Part shown: positions 60,977-64,000 of the stretch, in pieces
How positions within the stretch are numbered: position 1 is the stretch's first letter
How the letters are laid out: each line of letters begins with the position of its first letter
DNA from: Bradysia coprophila
Lineage: Eukaryota; Arthropoda; Insecta; Diptera; Sciaridae
Assembly: GCF_014529535.1 (NCBI RefSeq)
Contig: NW_023503307.1
Coordinates: 451,414 to 515,413, forward strand
Reading direction: 5' to 3'
DNA: 64,000 nt
Program-made: the position numbers and the translations under genes
Notes under the pieces: generated by a model
What the model was told of the DNA's origin: nothing
The model's database searches: none
What the model saw: only the letters and a program-made list of their open reading frames with translations

Positions 60977-63564
60977 CTAGTAAAATTCTCCCATTACTGT
61001 TATTCGGCTCAAGTAGGGCTGAGCTTTACACGTTAACAAATTCCAATTTTGAGTCACATTTTCAAACGATCCTTTTTCGCGAACTTTTTCCAACAAATTT
61101 TGCGGATTGAACTTCGGTTTCATTGGCAACGTGGACTTCAGTACGGACTGGACGAATTCACTCAGCACGGAATTGTTTGTTACCTGATCGTCGGTTACCT
61201 TGTCCTGATTGAAGAAGGACTTTAGTTGAGTAGAATTGAAATTTTTCATGTCCTCGATGTTTTTCCCACTGTCTTCGCCATACGTTAGAAAATCGGTACG
61301 TTCGGAAGATTCAGCCGCGGATGTATTCACTACTTGACTGTCGTTGCTGGTTTTCGTGTCATCTTCATGATTTTCTGCACTTTTTGCTTCATCATCCACT
61401 TGCCGATTAATGGGAAGAATAATACTGTCGTCCAAATTGGATGATGTGGTCAGTTCGGTGATGTCGTTCTTCAGACCGTGATCTCGATTATACTTATTGT
61501 CCTTCATCACTTTCATTATTTCGGCGACAATATTTTTTCTCGTTTGTTCCGGATCGATATGCGTATGGATGTTTACGGTAATGTTCTCGATTTCCGATCT
61601 TGCTTTTTCTCGCTTATCTTCGTCAAAGTTAACGATCTCAAAAATATCGCCCAGATACTTTGCCGGATCATAATCGGCAAGAATATCTTGCCGTGGCATA
61701 TCGTAGCAGCAACGTAAAGCCGCCGGATCGATCGGATGAGCTTCGGTGTTAAAAATGAAACCACCGGCATCAATGATACATTCACCATTCGGCGTTTCGA
61801 TTATAGTTCCAGTTTGACCGTCGTTGTTCAGGAAATTATCGGGGTCGAACAACAGATACAAATACTTAGTGGTCTCTGCCAAAAAGAACGATTCCATCCG
61901 ATCTTCTTTGCGGTGGTCTCGAACGTTTTTGATCTACAATTTGAATAGAGAAATGAGGCTGTAGCATTCACAATGAGAAACAATGAACATAATCAATTAC
62001 CGTAGCGTATCCACATGGAGTCTTTGCGCTATGTTGAATGCTACGTAGGATATCTTCACCGACCTCCAACAAATACGGATCTTTTGTCGCTCGGTACAAA
62101 TACATCACAGATTCGATCAATTCAGGTCGCAGCGGATAATTTTCTCGATTTGCACCAGCCTCAGCATTCGGAATGTTATAGAATTCGGGTAGAAAACCGT
62201 ATTGCTTCCAAACGGTATGGTAGTTGTGTAACGTTTTCATTGCCGAAGCTATATCGCCGGTCATACTTAATAAGCCCGGCCAGTACGCTTCCAATGACTG
62301 GAATACTGGCAACGTTACTTGCCCTTTGTTCATTCCCACCCAAACATGCCAGTCATCTCGTTTCAGGTACTTGTCGATTGCAATCTTTCCTTCATTGAAA
62401 ATTTCCATCAATTCAGGACGATTCAGCATTAATGCCCCCTTCACCAAGTACTCATAGTATGAGTCAACTCCTGCTCCGATTCCGGCATCTTGAGCCGTCC
62501 ATCTGCCGGTCTGTACGTCGATATGATTTCCATAGAGTCCGATGGGCGATTTATGGTGGTACAGTGTGTGCAGTGCGTTTAAGGCAATTTCTTCATAAAT
62601 TGGATCACCGGTCAATCGACTCAATGCACCAAATTCCACAATAAACGTTCCAACACCGGCCGTACAAGTTACACTAAAAATGAGCAAAAGAATTGTTGAG
62701 ACGATGAAACGTTGGAGGCTCAACTGCAAAATGTAAATTACCTCGTCTCGCCGGGTGGTACACCCGATTTTAGGTTTACCGTTCCGTAAGGCATTCCTGT
62801 TTTTGAATCGAATGCTGGTAGTAACCGTTTTGCTACATCCTCTGCCATTCGTAACAGCGGCCCATTACACGGCCATCCAGGTTCCAGGTCCGCGCCAGCT
62901 CTAAACGTTACGGAAATGTAATAAAAACAGTCGACCGGTTTTTCGCTTGTGATTGTACTACCTATGCGACATCAAATGAGCTGATAACAGTCCACCAACA
63001 ATGCGAATATTTGTTTCAAATACCGAAACGTTGATGTCCGAGTCAAAGTTGATCTTCTCCGTTAGCAGCTTTGTAACTCTCACAAATTCCGTATTATTTC
63101 CCATTACTGCTAACGTATCTAACGCGTCGATTAGTGTCAACGAATAGCTGCAACGACAATGTGTTTCATTTTCTTGGATCTCTCGTGGGATCTGGCCGGA
63201 CTTTTGTTTCTTTCTTATTGAATCGACACTCACCTTCCCCATGTATCGACGCCATCACACGACAGCGGTCTAAGTTCATCGAATTTAATTGCATATTTTA
63301 GATATCCATCATAAGCATGGGAAAACATTTCTCTCACTTCCTCCCTGTGAAGTAAACAAAAAAAGAGAATTCGTTGGCTTAATTCAATTACGGTTCTGTA
63401 TCGGATTAACGGAAAGTTCATAAAGACCTTAACAGTAGCACATCTTGTTTCGAATATTCGCGAATACCGTTCACTGCATGGATGCAAACCAACAGGACAA
63501 CGTACAGGATACATTTAAAAAATGTCAGTAGATTGCTGTCCCGCAATGTTTTTGTTGTTGACAT
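60977..63564 (-). CDS. Edem2: EDEM2, ER degradation-enhancing alpha-mannosidase-like protein (GH47)
   Basis: Six exons on the minus strand: 63564-63428, 63344-63234, 63147-62962, 62900-62742, 62673-62001 and 61933-60977, giving 740 residues. EDEM2 starts mannose trimming of misfolded glycoproteins in the ER lumen and commits them to ER-associated degradation. The N-terminus has a signal sequence ([19 protein letters not shown]). The GH47 domain runs from about 45 to 495, with [87 protein letters not shown] and [19 protein letters not shown]. It ends at the family landmark FNTEAHPID. The 250-residue tail is acidic and unlike known domains. The exon 1 donor (GTCTTT) is weak. An AATAAA complement lies at 60954-60959. 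Confidence 0.95.
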
Positions 63565-63808
63565 ATTTTCTATTTTGATTTGCGGTGCTTCATCCGCTTC
63601 TGACGTGTGCTGTCATTCCAATGATGATGTGTGAGTGACTTTGTGTTTGTGGTGCATGAGTGTGGTGTGGTCTAACATACCATTAGCTTCAGTATGTTTT
63701 TACACTTTGGTAACCTGTGCGTTAGAAGTGCTGCCTCTTCACTTAAAGCGGCAAAATTTCGAATTAAATTTGATATTTGTTGATCAATCCAAAGTTCTGA
63801 AAGAACAG
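63565..63808. other. Edem2 5' flank
   Basis: This is the probable promoter and 5' UTR of Edem2. No other gene is seen. Confidence 0.5.
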
Positions 63809-64000
63809 GTTAAGACAACCACGAAGGCGGGTGACACCAAATTTTGTAAACAAACAGTGTGAGAAATCAACTTGAAGAAAATAGTTTTCTCGAAAATTCA
63901 GAATTTTGTTTTTGTTAAGTTCCACTTTACATACAAACTTCGCAGCCGTTGACGCAATTGTGTGTCACCGCCTTCGTAATCAACTCTGAGTTGTCTTAAC
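63809..64000. mobile_element. Inverted-repeat element reaching the window end
   Basis: GTTAAGACAAC starts at 63809, and its reverse complement GTTGTCTTAAC forms the last 11 bases of the window. Further in, ACGAAGGCGG..GTGACAC occurs in inverted orientation at both ends. The right border cannot be fixed because the window stops here. Confidence 0.7.

Noticed and set aside
1..64000. tRNA, rRNA or snRNA genes
   Set aside because: I scanned for T-loop-like GGTTCRANYCC words and found none in a cloverleaf context. A covariance-model search (tRNAscan-SE, Infernal) would be decisive.

Overview
This window is nuclear DNA from an insect, most likely a dipteran. The evidence is AT-rich non-coding DNA, genes split by short GT-AG introns, and recognisable insect orthologues: Pellino, a ZAD zinc-finger protein, shugoshin/MEI-S332, a CYP6-type P450, regucalcin, ovarian tumour (otu) and EDEM2. 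The fly placement rests on the otu and MEI-S332 resemblance. No family or species can be named from the sequence alone.

Layout. On the + strand, 3737-7800 carries the last six exons of Pellino; its first exons lie outside the window. From 9.8 to 13.9 kb is a nested transposon block: a foldback-type element with satellite-like arrays, interrupted by a hAT-like element that holds the 3' tail of an RTE-like retrotransposon. A 1.46-kb hairpin element lies at 14.8-16.2 kb. On the - strand follow the ZAD/C2H2 protein (four exons, 18845-27565), shugoshin (32313-33975, with a frameshift), a CYP6-type P450 (37775-40948, four exons), regucalcin (43907-45431, four exons), otu (54748-58562, eleven exons) and Edem2 (60977-63564, six exons). 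The genes do not form a pathway cluster. otu and shugoshin are linked to germline and meiosis, Edem2 to ER protein quality control, Pellino to Toll signalling, and the P450 and regucalcin to metabolism or calcium handling.

The striking feature is the mobile DNA. Four long, nearly perfect inverted repeats (arms about 450-860 bp, short loops) lie within 46 kb, one inside a P450 intron. Two elements share ends beginning GAGTGATATCGCC next to TTAA. A three-copy MITE family is flanked by 5-bp target duplications. Several small MITEs and a 32-bp perfect palindrome flanked by a 9-bp direct repeat complete the set. If transcribed, the long hairpins are plausible sources of hairpin RNA and endo-siRNA; this is inference.

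Limits: exon borders were placed by eye from splice signals, reading frame and remembered family resemblance. No alignment, expression or database search was possible.
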